This document shows, piece after piece, positions 58,101-64,000 of a stretch of 64,000 bases of DNA; the stretch's first letter is position 1, and each line of letters opens with the position of its first letter. The translations under genes and the position numbers were made by a program. The DNA comes from Ruminococcus sp. UNK.MGS-30. GTDB taxonomy: Bacteria; Bacillota; Clostridia; Oscillospirales; Ruminococcaceae. The notes below the pieces were generated by a model that was given only the letters and a program-made list of their open reading frames with translations, had not been told where the DNA came from and did no database searches. The stretch lies in the NCBI GenBank assembly GCA_000980705.1, contig LBCK01000005.1:1-64000 (forward strand), written 5' to 3'.

Positions 58101-59860
58101 TCATAAAACGCATTATCTTCAATGCTTTTGACACCGTCCGGAATCTTGATGCTTGCCAAATTACTGCAACGCTGAAATGCACCATTTCCAATACTTGTAA
58201 CATTTTCCGGAATGTTGATGCTGGTTAAGCCAGTGCAAATGGAAAACGCACCATTTCCAATGCTTGTGACACTTTTTGGAATGTTGATGCTTGTCATGTT
58301 GCTGCAACCGAAAAACGCAGAATTTCCGATGCTTGTGACACCGTCCGGAATCGTTACTTCTCCTGAACAAACTGTGCCGTCAATCAAGATCCCATTTACG
58401 ATCACAAGTGAATTATTTTCCTTCTGTTTATTTGTTAACCAAGGTGTGTCATAAAACGCAGAAGCTCCGATGCTTGTGACACTCTCCGGAATCGTGATGC
58501 CTGTCAAGCTGTTGCAACCGTAAAACGTATGATCTCCGATGCTTGTGACACTACTTGGTATCGTGATGTCTGTCAAGCTGCTGCAATCAGAAAACGCACC
58601 ATTTCCGATGCTTGTGACACTACTCGGAATTTCGATGCTTGCTAAATTGGTGCAACCGGAAAACGCATAAGCTCCAATACTTGTGATGCCATTTTCAATC
58701 ACAACTTTTTTTATTTTACTATTGTAGTATGCAGGGCTATTGTCAGAACCATAATACTCCTTCATCGCTCCTGTGCCGCTGATGGTCATTGTGCCGTCGG
58801 CGGTGAGTGTCCAGGTCAGTTCGCCTTCGTTCCAGCGGGTTACAACTTTGTCTGCAACTTCACCGAAATTTTCGCTTGTCAGTGTAGAGCCGCCTTCAAG
58901 AAGCACCTCTTTCAGAGCAATACAGCCGGAAAATGCTTTATCTCCTACGCTTGCAACACTCTTTGGAATGGTGATGCTTTTTAAGCCAGTGCAATTGAAA
59001 AACGCATAAATTCCGATGCTTGTGACGCTTTCCGGAATTTCAATGCTTGTTAAACTGCTGTAACCGAAAAACGCATAATCTCCGATGCTTGTAACGCCTT
59101 CTTCAATCACAACTTTTTTTACAATGTCTTTCTTCTGGGTTGCAGGGCTATCGTGAAAGTAATCCTTCATCGCCCCTGTTCCACTGATGGTCAGTGTGCC
59201 CTCAGCGTCCAGTGTCCAGGTCAGGCTGTCTTCGTTCCAGTAGGTTCTGATTTTGCTTGCATCTACGCCGAGGCTTTCGCTTGTCAGCGCAGAGCCGTTT
59301 TCAAGGTATACGGTCAGCTTGTTGCATTTACTAAATACACCATTTCCGATGCTTTTGACACTACTTGGAATGGTGATGCTTGTCAAGCTGGTGCAATCGG
59401 AAAACGCATAATTTCCGATGCTTGTGACACTATCCGGAATTTCAATGCTTTTTAAGTCAGTGCATCTATAAAATGCACACTCTCCGATGTTTGTGACACT
59501 TTTCGGAATTTTGATGCTGGTTAAACCGGTGCAACTCTGAAACGCATACTCTCCGATGCTTGTAACGCCATCTTCAATCACAACTTTTTTTATGTTGCTA
59601 TTGTTGTATGCAGGGCTATTGTTAGTATTGTAAGCGTAATCCTTCATCGCCCCTGAGCCGCTGATGGTTAGTGTGCCCTCAGCATCCAGTGTCCAGGTCA
59701 GGTTGTCTTCGTTCCACGTCACTGCACCTGTTTCCTCCGCACTCGCCGTGATCCCCCACGAGATATTTTGCAGGGTGTCGGTCGGGAAGTACAGCAGCGT
59801 TCCCGCCGCCATGACTGCTGCCGACGAAAGGGCCGCCAGCCGTTTCCATTGTTTCTTCAT
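55190..59860 (-). CDS. Giant BspA-like LPQTG surface protein
   Basis: A 1556-aa wall protein. Signal peptide at residues 1-40; four blocks, each opened by a WNEDNLTWTLDAEGTLTISG-type unit and followed by BspA leucine-rich repeats of 23 residues (SIEIPDSVTSIGNYAFSDCT); then a Cys-pair segment (YWTCENCKKHF) and Ig-like/MBG-type domains (about 1070-1230); a Thr-rich stalk of about 190 residues; a small domain (LCSWAINDYQKKTGVTPANA); LPQTG, a transmembrane helix and KRKEDE. LRR units are near-identical at DNA level, and two adjacent 69-bp copies (57432-57569) are perfect. AGGAGG precedes the ATG. BspA-type proteins usually mediate adhesion. The downstream sortase overlaps it. Confidence 0.88.
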   Translation of the reverse strand: MKKQWKRLAALSSAAVMAAGTLLYFPTDTLQNISWGITASAEETGAVTWNEDNLTWTLDAEGTLTISGSGAMKDYAYNTNNSPAYNNSNIKKVVIEDGVTSIGEYAFQSCTGLTSIKIPKSVTNIGECAFYRCTDLKSIEIPDSVTSIGNYAFSDCTSLTSITIPSSVKSIGNGVFSKCNKLTVYLENGSALTSESLGVDASKIRTYWNEDSLTWTLDAEGTLTISGTGAMKDYFHDSPATQKKDIVKKVVIEEGVTSIGDYAFFGYSSLTSIEIPESVTSIGIYAFFNCTGLKSITIPKSVASVGDKAFSGCIALKEVLLEGGSTLTSENFGEVADKVVTRWNEGELTWTLTADGTMTISGTGAMKEYYGSDNSPAYYNSKIKKVVIENGITSIGAYAFSGCTNLASIEIPSSVTSIGNGAFSDCSSLTDITIPSSVTSIGDHTFYGCNSLTGITIPESVTSIGASAFYDTPWLTNKQKENNSLVIVNGILIDGTVCSGEVTIPDGVTSIGNSAFFGCSNMTSINIPKSVTSIGNGAFSICTGLTSINIPENVTSIGNGAFQRCSNLASIKIPDGVKSIEDNAFYECTGLTGITIPESVTSIGKFAFYNCTGLTSIEIPEGVTSIGEYAFDSCNKLASITIPSSVTSIGVGVFNHCSSLKEVLLENGSTLTSGNLGANESQIGTYWNEDNLTWTLTADGTMTISGKGAMKAYNWDSGSPATQEKDSVKKVVIEDGVTSIGDYAFFDCNSLTDITIPSSITSIGICSFYNCSNLASIAIPSSVTSIGICSFYNCSNLASIAIPSSVTSIGDDAFSGTPWLTNKRQENDSLVIVNGILIDGRTCSGEVTIPNNVTSIGESAFFNCIGLTNISIPKSVTSIGDSAFFNCIGLTNISIPKSVTSIGNYAFYKCISLTDITIPDSVTSIGDYAFYKCNSLTDITIPDSITSIGNYAFCNCTGLTSIKIPKSVTNIGEFAFSGCGDSLEITVSCDSTLTKKAFGDASEKVKYRHSLVKTDAKDATYTEVGNVEYWTCENCKKHFLSDETDAEVAKEVELSEIVKPVPVQVATATTQIKCVYDQDMDEIDLQDYVKNADAVGGVSVKVATGSTMLDGMQLDGSKLSGKPTKVYTNGKDVTFTFTAKNGNTANLTLNFLVAKADPTVKVAVDGDTHTEGDLVSELKLILSGNNTKGLAEIISEIKALTAGENTLTWKFTPEDSENYNVVTGTVVVNAQTTTTTTTTTITTTTTNETTSTKKATTTNETTATTEETTATSGTTSATKATTVTSGTTATTKATATTNETTATTEETTTKNETTATTEGTTTTNEATATTEETTTTNETTEETTTTTSETSATTGETTTNETTVATKASTVTTNETIATTEETTTTNETTATTATSGTTATTSATKATTTNETTSTTQTTTSASSTESTSATSATTITTAATTSVTNIADEDLCSWAINDYQKKTGVTPANAEITARSEETCEITLTDENGNVLDIYTIDPKTGTGTDSSNVEVNLPQTGNNSMTNWLLCVGAAMFMAFGFGAVKASGVLKRKEDE
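57432..57569. repeat. Perfect 69-bp tandem LRR repeat
   Basis: Two consecutive identical 69-bp units (starting 57432 and 57501) encode the same 23-residue leucine-rich repeat. A second adjacent near-identical pair lies at about 57160-57300. Confidence 0.85.
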
Positions 59861-59908
59861 AATATGCCTCCTTCGTTTTCAAATATATCACATATTTTTG
59901 ATAGATCT

Positions 59909-59938
59909 ATTATAACATGATCGAGTGTTCTTTGTCAA
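59909..59938 (-). promoter_or_regulatory. Predicted promoter of giant BspA gene
   Basis: Minus strand: TTGACA (59933-59938), 18-bp spacer, TATAAT (59909-59914), about 50 bp before the start codon. Both hexamers are perfect consensus. Confidence 0.75.
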
Positions 59939-60028
59939 GAAAAACAGAGGATTTTTTGAGATTTCGTTCAATTTTTGGAAGCTGGAGAGGAGGAGGTTTG
60001 TTCTATGTCTGTTTTTGAAGTGGCTGCC

Positions 60029-61594
60029 TTATATCTTCACCCGTTCAATCCGGCAAGTATGCCGCTTTTCCTTATCATAATTCACACCAACCAAAAGAAC
60101 CTCGCCGGTATAATTCTTCAGGCAATCCAGATAATCCTTCCGCTTGATCTGTTCCACTGCCTCTTCTGCAGAATGTCCCCACTTTAGCTCAACGATCAGA
60201 GCAGGCAAATCGCAGTTTCGATTCGGCTCAAACACAATATCTGCAAAGCCTTTTCCAGCCGGCATTTCCCGGTGTAGGGTATAATTCTTCTGGGCAGAGT
60301 AGTATGCCAGAGAGATCACGCAGGACAGGGCGTTTTCATCGTTGTATTTCAAAATCGATGCGTTTGCCTGATGTGCTTGTTCGATCAGTTCTGCAACCGT
60401 TTCCGCATCGCCGGAAAGGGTTGCTTGCAGCAGCCGCTCCGAGGAACGGATCGCCTGTACAACTGGCTCCCAACCGCCGTCTTCAATGGAGTTGATGAAC
60501 TCCTGCCGCACTTCTCCGTTCGGAATCCATACCACACGGTTCTGTTCATCATAGGTCAGGTATCCCAGATGCACTAGCAGCGTAAGAACATCGTCTGCAC
60601 TGTGGAATGTAGTCATGTCATTCTGGAACTTATCCGGATTCACAGGGACTTTTTCGCCTGCGATCATCTGTACGATCTTGTCACGAAGTCCGTCCTGATT
60701 CAGGTCAATGTACACTTTCAATGCTTCGTAGGTTTCTGTCTTTGTCCAGTAGTTGCTGAATTTTCCACGGAGCATAGCTTCTACCACGGACTTCGGATTG
60801 TAGATCGAAACGCCGTCTACACAGTATCCGTCATACCACTTCTTTGTCTCTGTAAACGGCATCTGGTATTGTTCACACAGTCGGCGAACTTCCTGTTCTG
60901 TAAAGCCGGTAAACTCTTCAATGGGAGAGGCATCCGTCATGGAGTATTCGTAAAAAGCATTGATGGCAGAGTGCTCTCCGTATTTCTTGATGGGTAAGAT
61001 GCCTGTCATGTAGGCAAGGGCAATGTAACTCTTGTCCTTTAACAGGTTGCGTAAAAAATCCAGATAAGTTTTCTGCGATGCCGCATCACTTTTATGCACT
61101 CGAAAAATGCAGTCCCATTCGTCGATGATAAAGACAAACGGAATTTTGTACTGTGCAAACGCCTGTTCCAGTACCTTGACCAGAGTTCTTCGCCGTGGCA
61201 TTCTGAGATCTGCAAATTCCTGCTGCAGTTCATCCAGCAAATCTTCCTCAACAAATTGAATCAGCTGTTTCATATTTTCCGATTCCGTCAAGTAATCCCG
61301 CATATTTAAGTGGATGACATTGTATTGATTCAGATGCTCTTCAAATCCCGTATGCTTTGCAATTTTCAGCCCTTGAAACATTTCTCTGGAATCACAGCCA
61401 CGGCTGTAGTAAGCCGTCAGCATATTCGCCGCCATAGACTTCCCAAATCTTCGTGGACGGCTGACGCAGATATATTTTTGTGTAGTCCGTAAAACGCTGT
61501 TTGTATACTGAATCAACTCTGACTTATCCACATAGATCTTGGAATTCAGCACCTCTTGGAAATCGACATTTCCCGGATTCAAGTAAACACCCAT
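60029..61594 (-). CDS. AAA-ATPase-like / PD-(D/E)XK protein (DUF1703)
   Basis: A 521-aa protein of the AAA-ATPase_like plus DUF1703 class. N-terminal ATPase with YVDKSELIQY, Walker A-like CVSRPRRFGKSMAANML (about 43-59), and Walker B FVFIIDEWDCIF (about 152); middle helical region; C-terminal nuclease-like fold GFADIVFEPN and ALIVELKWGHSAEEAVEQI with Asp and Glu-x-Lys. The family is very common in gut Firmicutes and Bacteroidetes and is suspected to act in defence or transposition; its role is unproven. GGAGGG precedes the ATG. Single gene with its own promoter. Confidence 0.9.
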   Translation of the reverse strand: MGVYLNPGNVDFQEVLNSKIYVDKSELIQYTNSVLRTTQKYICVSRPRRFGKSMAANMLTAYYSRGCDSREMFQGLKIAKHTGFEEHLNQYNVIHLNMRDYLTESENMKQLIQFVEEDLLDELQQEFADLRMPRRRTLVKVLEQAFAQYKIPFVFIIDEWDCIFRVHKSDAASQKTYLDFLRNLLKDKSYIALAYMTGILPIKKYGEHSAINAFYEYSMTDASPIEEFTGFTEQEVRRLCEQYQMPFTETKKWYDGYCVDGVSIYNPKSVVEAMLRGKFSNYWTKTETYEALKVYIDLNQDGLRDKIVQMIAGEKVPVNPDKFQNDMTTFHSADDVLTLLVHLGYLTYDEQNRVVWIPNGEVRQEFINSIEDGGWEPVVQAIRSSERLLQATLSGDAETVAELIEQAHQANASILKYNDENALSCVISLAYYSAQKNYTLHREMPAGKGFADIVFEPNRNCDLPALIVELKWGHSAEEAVEQIKRKDYLDCLKNYTGEVLLVGVNYDKEKRHTCRIERVKI

Positions 61595-61635
61595 TGCATT
61601 TCCCTCCTTGTCATGTTTTCAATTTCTTTACCTTT

Positions 61636-61664
61636 ATTATACCACAGCAGAGGGGAAAAAGCAA
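61636..61664 (-). promoter_or_regulatory. Predicted promoter of DUF1703 gene
   Basis: Minus strand: TTGCTT, 17-bp spacer, TATAAT, about 40 bp before the start codon. Confidence 0.65.
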
Positions 61665-61679
61665 CTTTTTCATACACAA

Positions 61680-61722
61680 AAAGCTCCGGATTTTCCCGCC
61701 ACTTAGGACGATCCGGAGCTTT
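61680..61722 (-). terminator. Rho-independent terminator
   Basis: Perfect 12-bp stem AAAGCTCCGGAT / ATCCGGAGCTTT; on the minus strand it ends in CTTTTTG. Terminates the recombinase operon. Confidence 0.75.
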
Positions 61723-61749
61723 CTCATTGTGACCTGTTCTTTCCGTTAC

Positions 61750-62022
61750 TTAGCAGAAGTACGTATTGGTTGAACCCTTCTTCTTTCCTCTTGTCAGATG
61801 CGGCAGCATTCCCTGGTTGTACAGCTTGCTGACGGCTCTGCCCACTCTGCACTTATCTCCACGGGACAACTGCTGGTATAGTCCGGGACGGTTCATTTCA
61901 ATGATGTCCCGGACACGCAGCTGCTTTCCATGGGTGCTTCTGCATCGGATGACACAAGCAATTGCCATCTGTGCCAGTTTCTTGTTGGCATAGTTATAAG
62001 TAAGTACAAAAATCTGCTTCAT
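61750..62022 (-). CDS. Small winged-helix-like protein
   Basis: A 90-aa basic protein (KQIFVLTYNYANKKLAQMAI ... RVRDIIEMNRPGLYQQLSRGDKCRVGRAVSKLYNQGMLPHL). Helix and wing pattern suggests DNA binding. The end GSTNTYFC matches a class of small proteins encoded after serine recombinases. GAAAGGGG precedes the ATG at 62022. Last gene of the three-gene recombinase operon. Confidence 0.6.
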   Translation of the reverse strand: MKQIFVLTYNYANKKLAQMAIACVIRCRSTHGKQLRVRDIIEMNRPGLYQQLSRGDKCRVGRAVSKLYNQGMLPHLTRGKKKGSTNTYFC

Positions 62023-62036
62023 AAAAATAGCCCCTT

Positions 62037-62357
62037 TCAAAATTCCACGTTGATTTCTTCGCCGTCTTCTGCAAGCTGCTGGAAAAGTGCTGCCTTCGCC
62101 TGTTCCTGCCGCAGCTTCTCATGAGAGATGATCTTGACTCTTTGTCCGATGATGCCTTTCGGAAAGGAAAGTTCTTTCTCCTGCAGAAGCGGCTGCAGCT
62201 CTTCTTCGTTGATCGTCACGGTTCCCTTGTTGGTGTAACAGCCATTCTGGTCGATTCCCAGAATTGTCAGCGTATATTGTTCAAAGTCGTTCAATTTCTC
62301 AATTGCGGTCACCAGTGCTTCGGTACACGCAATGGGATTTTCAAATTGATATGTCAT
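62037..62357 (-). CDS. Hypothetical protein of recombinase operon
   Basis: A 106-aa acidic protein (TYQFENPIACTEALVTAIEKLNDFEQYTL). It overlaps the recombinase stop by ATGA and is followed by the small basic protein gene. Possibly a recombination directionality or accessory factor by position; no family recognised. Confidence 0.6.
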   Translation of the reverse strand: MTYQFENPIACTEALVTAIEKLNDFEQYTLTILGIDQNGCYTNKGTVTINEEELQPLLQEKELSFPKGIIGQRVKIISHEKLRQEQAKAALFQQLAEDGEEINVEF

Positions 62358-63895
62358 GATGCCCGTTCCTTTCTATTATCGTCGAAGTATGCTTTTGTTT
62401 CTTCATCTATGAGAACACCGTGCTGAAAGTTCACGGTGATGGTTTCTTTGCCGATCTGAATGTCCCGGAGCACAGCCGCTTTCAGTGCAGCTGCCTCCGG
62501 CGATTTTTCAGTACACATGTAGTTTGTAAACTTTTGAACGATCTCCCGGTATGTTGCATCATCCACCGCAGAGATCGGATTGTCCAAAGCATCCAGCTGC
62601 TGTTTCAGCTGCTGAAGTTCCTGTTCGTTTTTCTCAACGGAACGCAGGATGGTTTCGGTAGCACGTCCCTGTTCCAGGTATGCCATCAGATTGGCGTTTG
62701 CCTTTTCCAGTCCGTTGATCCGATTTTGTATGGTGTTGGTCTCTCCGCTCTGCATCAGTTTTCGGAGAGAAAGCTTCTGATTGACTGCCTCGATGATCTT
62801 TGGCTGGTTGGCTGGCTGAAAGAGACAGTTCTTCACTGCGTGAAACACAAACGGTGCCAGCTGGTCTGCCCGCACACTGGGGATGCCGCAGTCACAGCTC
62901 CTTCGGTACTGCAGGTACTTGTGCCCGTTGCTGTGGTTGACGTTGCCGGAGAACGGCTTGCCGCACTTCGAACAGCGTGTGAAGCCGTTGAGGGAGTAGT
63001 AGTTCTTGCCGGTTCTTCTGGCTGTCCGCCGGCGGTTCTGTGCCAGCTTCTCCTGGACCTTGTCGAAGCGTGCCGGCTCGATGATCGCCGGCATCCCGTC
63101 CGGGATCTCTATGGGATCCGGCTTGATCTTGTGGGAGTTTCGGTGTCCGTCGCTGTCCTTGGCAGCTGTGCGGTCGTAGGTGTAAGTACCCTTGTATTTC
63201 TGGTTCGTCAGGATGGTGTGGATGGCGGTGTCTGAAAAATCGTTGCCGCCAGTGGTTTTGTATCCCTTTTCTTTCAGATGCTTTTTGATGTAGCTGTATC
63301 CCATGCCGCTGCTGTAAAGGGTATAGATGTCACGAACGATCGGTGCTGTCAGAGGATCGATCTCATAGAGTCCAGCCTCATTGACTGTATAGCCGATGGG
63401 TGGAACGCCGCCCAGATGACGGCACTGTCTGGCACTTTCCAGCAGTGCAGCTCTGGTGTTTTTAGAAATGTTGTCTGATGTTTCCTCTGCCGCTGCCGCC
63501 TTTACGATGGTGGCAAACTTGCTGTAGTCCTCAGATGCCGTATCAACGCTGTCATTCACAGCGATCAGCCGGATCCCATGTGCTTCCATCCATTTCAGGT
63601 CTTCGATCTGATTCCCGGTGTTTCTGTGGAGCCGGTCCAGTGCTCTTACCACAACGATCTTTGCCTGTACTTTTCCGGACAGGATATCATTCTTCATTTG
63701 CTGGTAGCCTTCCCGATTGGTGTTTCTGCCAGTCTTGGCGTAATCGTGATAGATCTGTTCAATGGTCATCTGATGTGCTTCTGTGTAATTCTCCGCACAC
63801 GTCATCTGTGCTGCCGGACTATTGCCGTTGTCCTGGGCATGTGAACTATAGCGAATATAGACAAGTGCAAGCTGCGTCTTTTTGGATGTATTCAT
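62354..63895 (-). CDS. Large serine recombinase
   Basis: A 513-aa site-specific recombinase. Resolvase domain at residues 8-155 with nucleophile Ser in VYIRYSSHAQDNGNS and IVVVRALDRLHRNTGN; recombinase domain (about 170-275; PPIGYTVNEAGLYEID, GMGYSYIKKHLKEKGYKT); zinc ribbon (about 305-345; CSKCGKPFSGN ... CDCGIP); coiled coil (about 385-440); C-terminal VNFQHGVLIDEETKAYF. Complete and intact. Such enzymes integrate phages, Tn5397/ICE-type elements and SCCmec-like islands. It differs clearly from the recombinase at 44638, so it marks a second element extending off the right edge. Confidence 0.92.
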   Translation of the reverse strand: MNTSKKTQLALVYIRYSSHAQDNGNSPAAQMTCAENYTEAHQMTIEQIYHDYAKTGRNTNREGYQQMKNDILSGKVQAKIVVVRALDRLHRNTGNQIEDLKWMEAHGIRLIAVNDSVDTASEDYSKFATIVKAAAAEETSDNISKNTRAALLESARQCRHLGGVPPIGYTVNEAGLYEIDPLTAPIVRDIYTLYSSGMGYSYIKKHLKEKGYKTTGGNDFSDTAIHTILTNQKYKGTYTYDRTAAKDSDGHRNSHKIKPDPIEIPDGMPAIIEPARFDKVQEKLAQNRRRTARRTGKNYYSLNGFTRCSKCGKPFSGNVNHSNGHKYLQYRRSCDCGIPSVRADQLAPFVFHAVKNCLFQPANQPKIIEAVNQKLSLRKLMQSGETNTIQNRINGLEKANANLMAYLEQGRATETILRSVEKNEQELQQLKQQLDALDNPISAVDDATYREIVQKFTNYMCTEKSPEAAALKAAVLRDIQIGKETITVNFQHGVLIDEETKAYFDDNRKERAS

Positions 63896-63974
63896 TGTAA
63901 AATCCCTTTCCCTTCTGTTTGTTCTTGCCGCTCCAACCGCACTCCGGCGGCGGTCGTATGACCCAGTATCTCAT
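63846..63974 (-). CDS. Possible small ORF overlapping recombinase start
   Basis: A 42-aa frame (RYWVIRPPPECGWSGKNKQK...) with GGAGGAG eight bases before its ATG. Its end overlaps the first 50 bases of the recombinase gene in another frame. It may be a translational coupler; it is too short to judge. Confidence 0.35.
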   Translation of the reverse strand: MRYWVIRPPPECGWSGKNKQKGKGFYNEYIQKDAACTCLYSL

Positions 63975-64000
63975 GATGCACGCTCCTCCATCAGAATCGC

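Noticed and set aside
56940..59600. Regular short repeats resembling a CRISPR array
   Set aside because: The 69-bp periodicity is in frame and encodes BspA leucine-rich repeats; there are no constant repeats with unique spacers and no cas genes.
1..64000. tRNA, rRNA or riboswitch genes
   Set aside because: I looked for cloverleaf-type and conserved rRNA sequence and for known leader motifs, and saw none I could support.

Overview
The window looks like accessory chromosome from a low-to-mid GC, gut- or rumen-type Ruminococcus (Oscillospiraceae). Two proteins end in the duplicated Ca-binding dockerin typical of ruminococcal cellulosomes: a GH9 glycanase and a BspA-type leucine-rich repeat protein. 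Several secreted proteins end in Thr-rich linkers plus LPQTG sorting signals beside class D sortases, and an agr-type peptide signalling cassette is present. I saw no rRNA, tRNA, CRISPR array or housekeeping gene. The species assignment is inference.

Layout. 0-2.3 kb: a Vsr-like nuclease remnant cut by an IS66-family end, a small XRE regulator, and a tyrosine recombinase flanked by a perfect 22-bp inverted repeat. 2.3-5.3 kb: a complete agr-like cassette (response regulator, histidine kinase, AgrB, AgrD) with duplicated LytTR-type operators in front of agrB and agrD. 5.3-18 kb: surface and secretome locus, in order a MITE, a truncated IS5 transposase fused translationally to a secreted papain-like/PPC protein, two related modular proteins (one with a fresh 483-bp duplication), a sortase, a 1140-aa CBM/TSP3/vWA protein, an LPQTG protein and a dockerin protein. 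18-21.5 kb: decayed IS66 and IS5 elements around an HNH-like gene. 21.5-25.6 kb: a dockerin GH9 enzyme overlapped by a TetR gene with palindromic operators, then an Rpn-family nuclease.

26-45.9 kb is a defence and modification island. A membrane-anchored dUTPase-fold protein and a truncated zinc-ribbon amidoligase precede a type I restriction-modification operon. Its order is half-hsdS, an unknown gene, hsdM, hsdS, a DUF2513 gene split by UAG, a PHP-domain/SMC-like ATPase, a small protein, hsdR, a zinc metallopeptidase and an OLD-family ATPase-TOPRIM nuclease. The PHP-ATPase sits where PrrC/RloC anticodon nucleases sit in other type I systems. Next come an intact zinc-ribbon amidoligase, a class II glutamine amidotransferase, two tiny ORFs, a DUF1643 gene and a serine recombinase. 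The two amidoligase copies, each with the same hairpin leader, face outward on either side of the restriction operon.

45.9-52.9 kb: two 1258-bp IS3-family copies, with identical proteins and opposite orientation, enclose a redox cluster (TlpA-like lipoprotein, NapH-like ferredoxin, CD1871A-type peptide) and a two-component system. The outer flanks are a serine recombinase and a truncated second hsdM, so this is not a clean composite insertion. 52.9-64 kb: second sortase, a 1556-aa BspA-like LPQTG protein with near-identical internal repeats, an AAA-ATPase/PD-(D/E)XK gene, and a serine recombinase operon running off the right edge.

All calls come from reading the supplied sequence and translations. 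Family names are from recognised motifs; no database search was possible.
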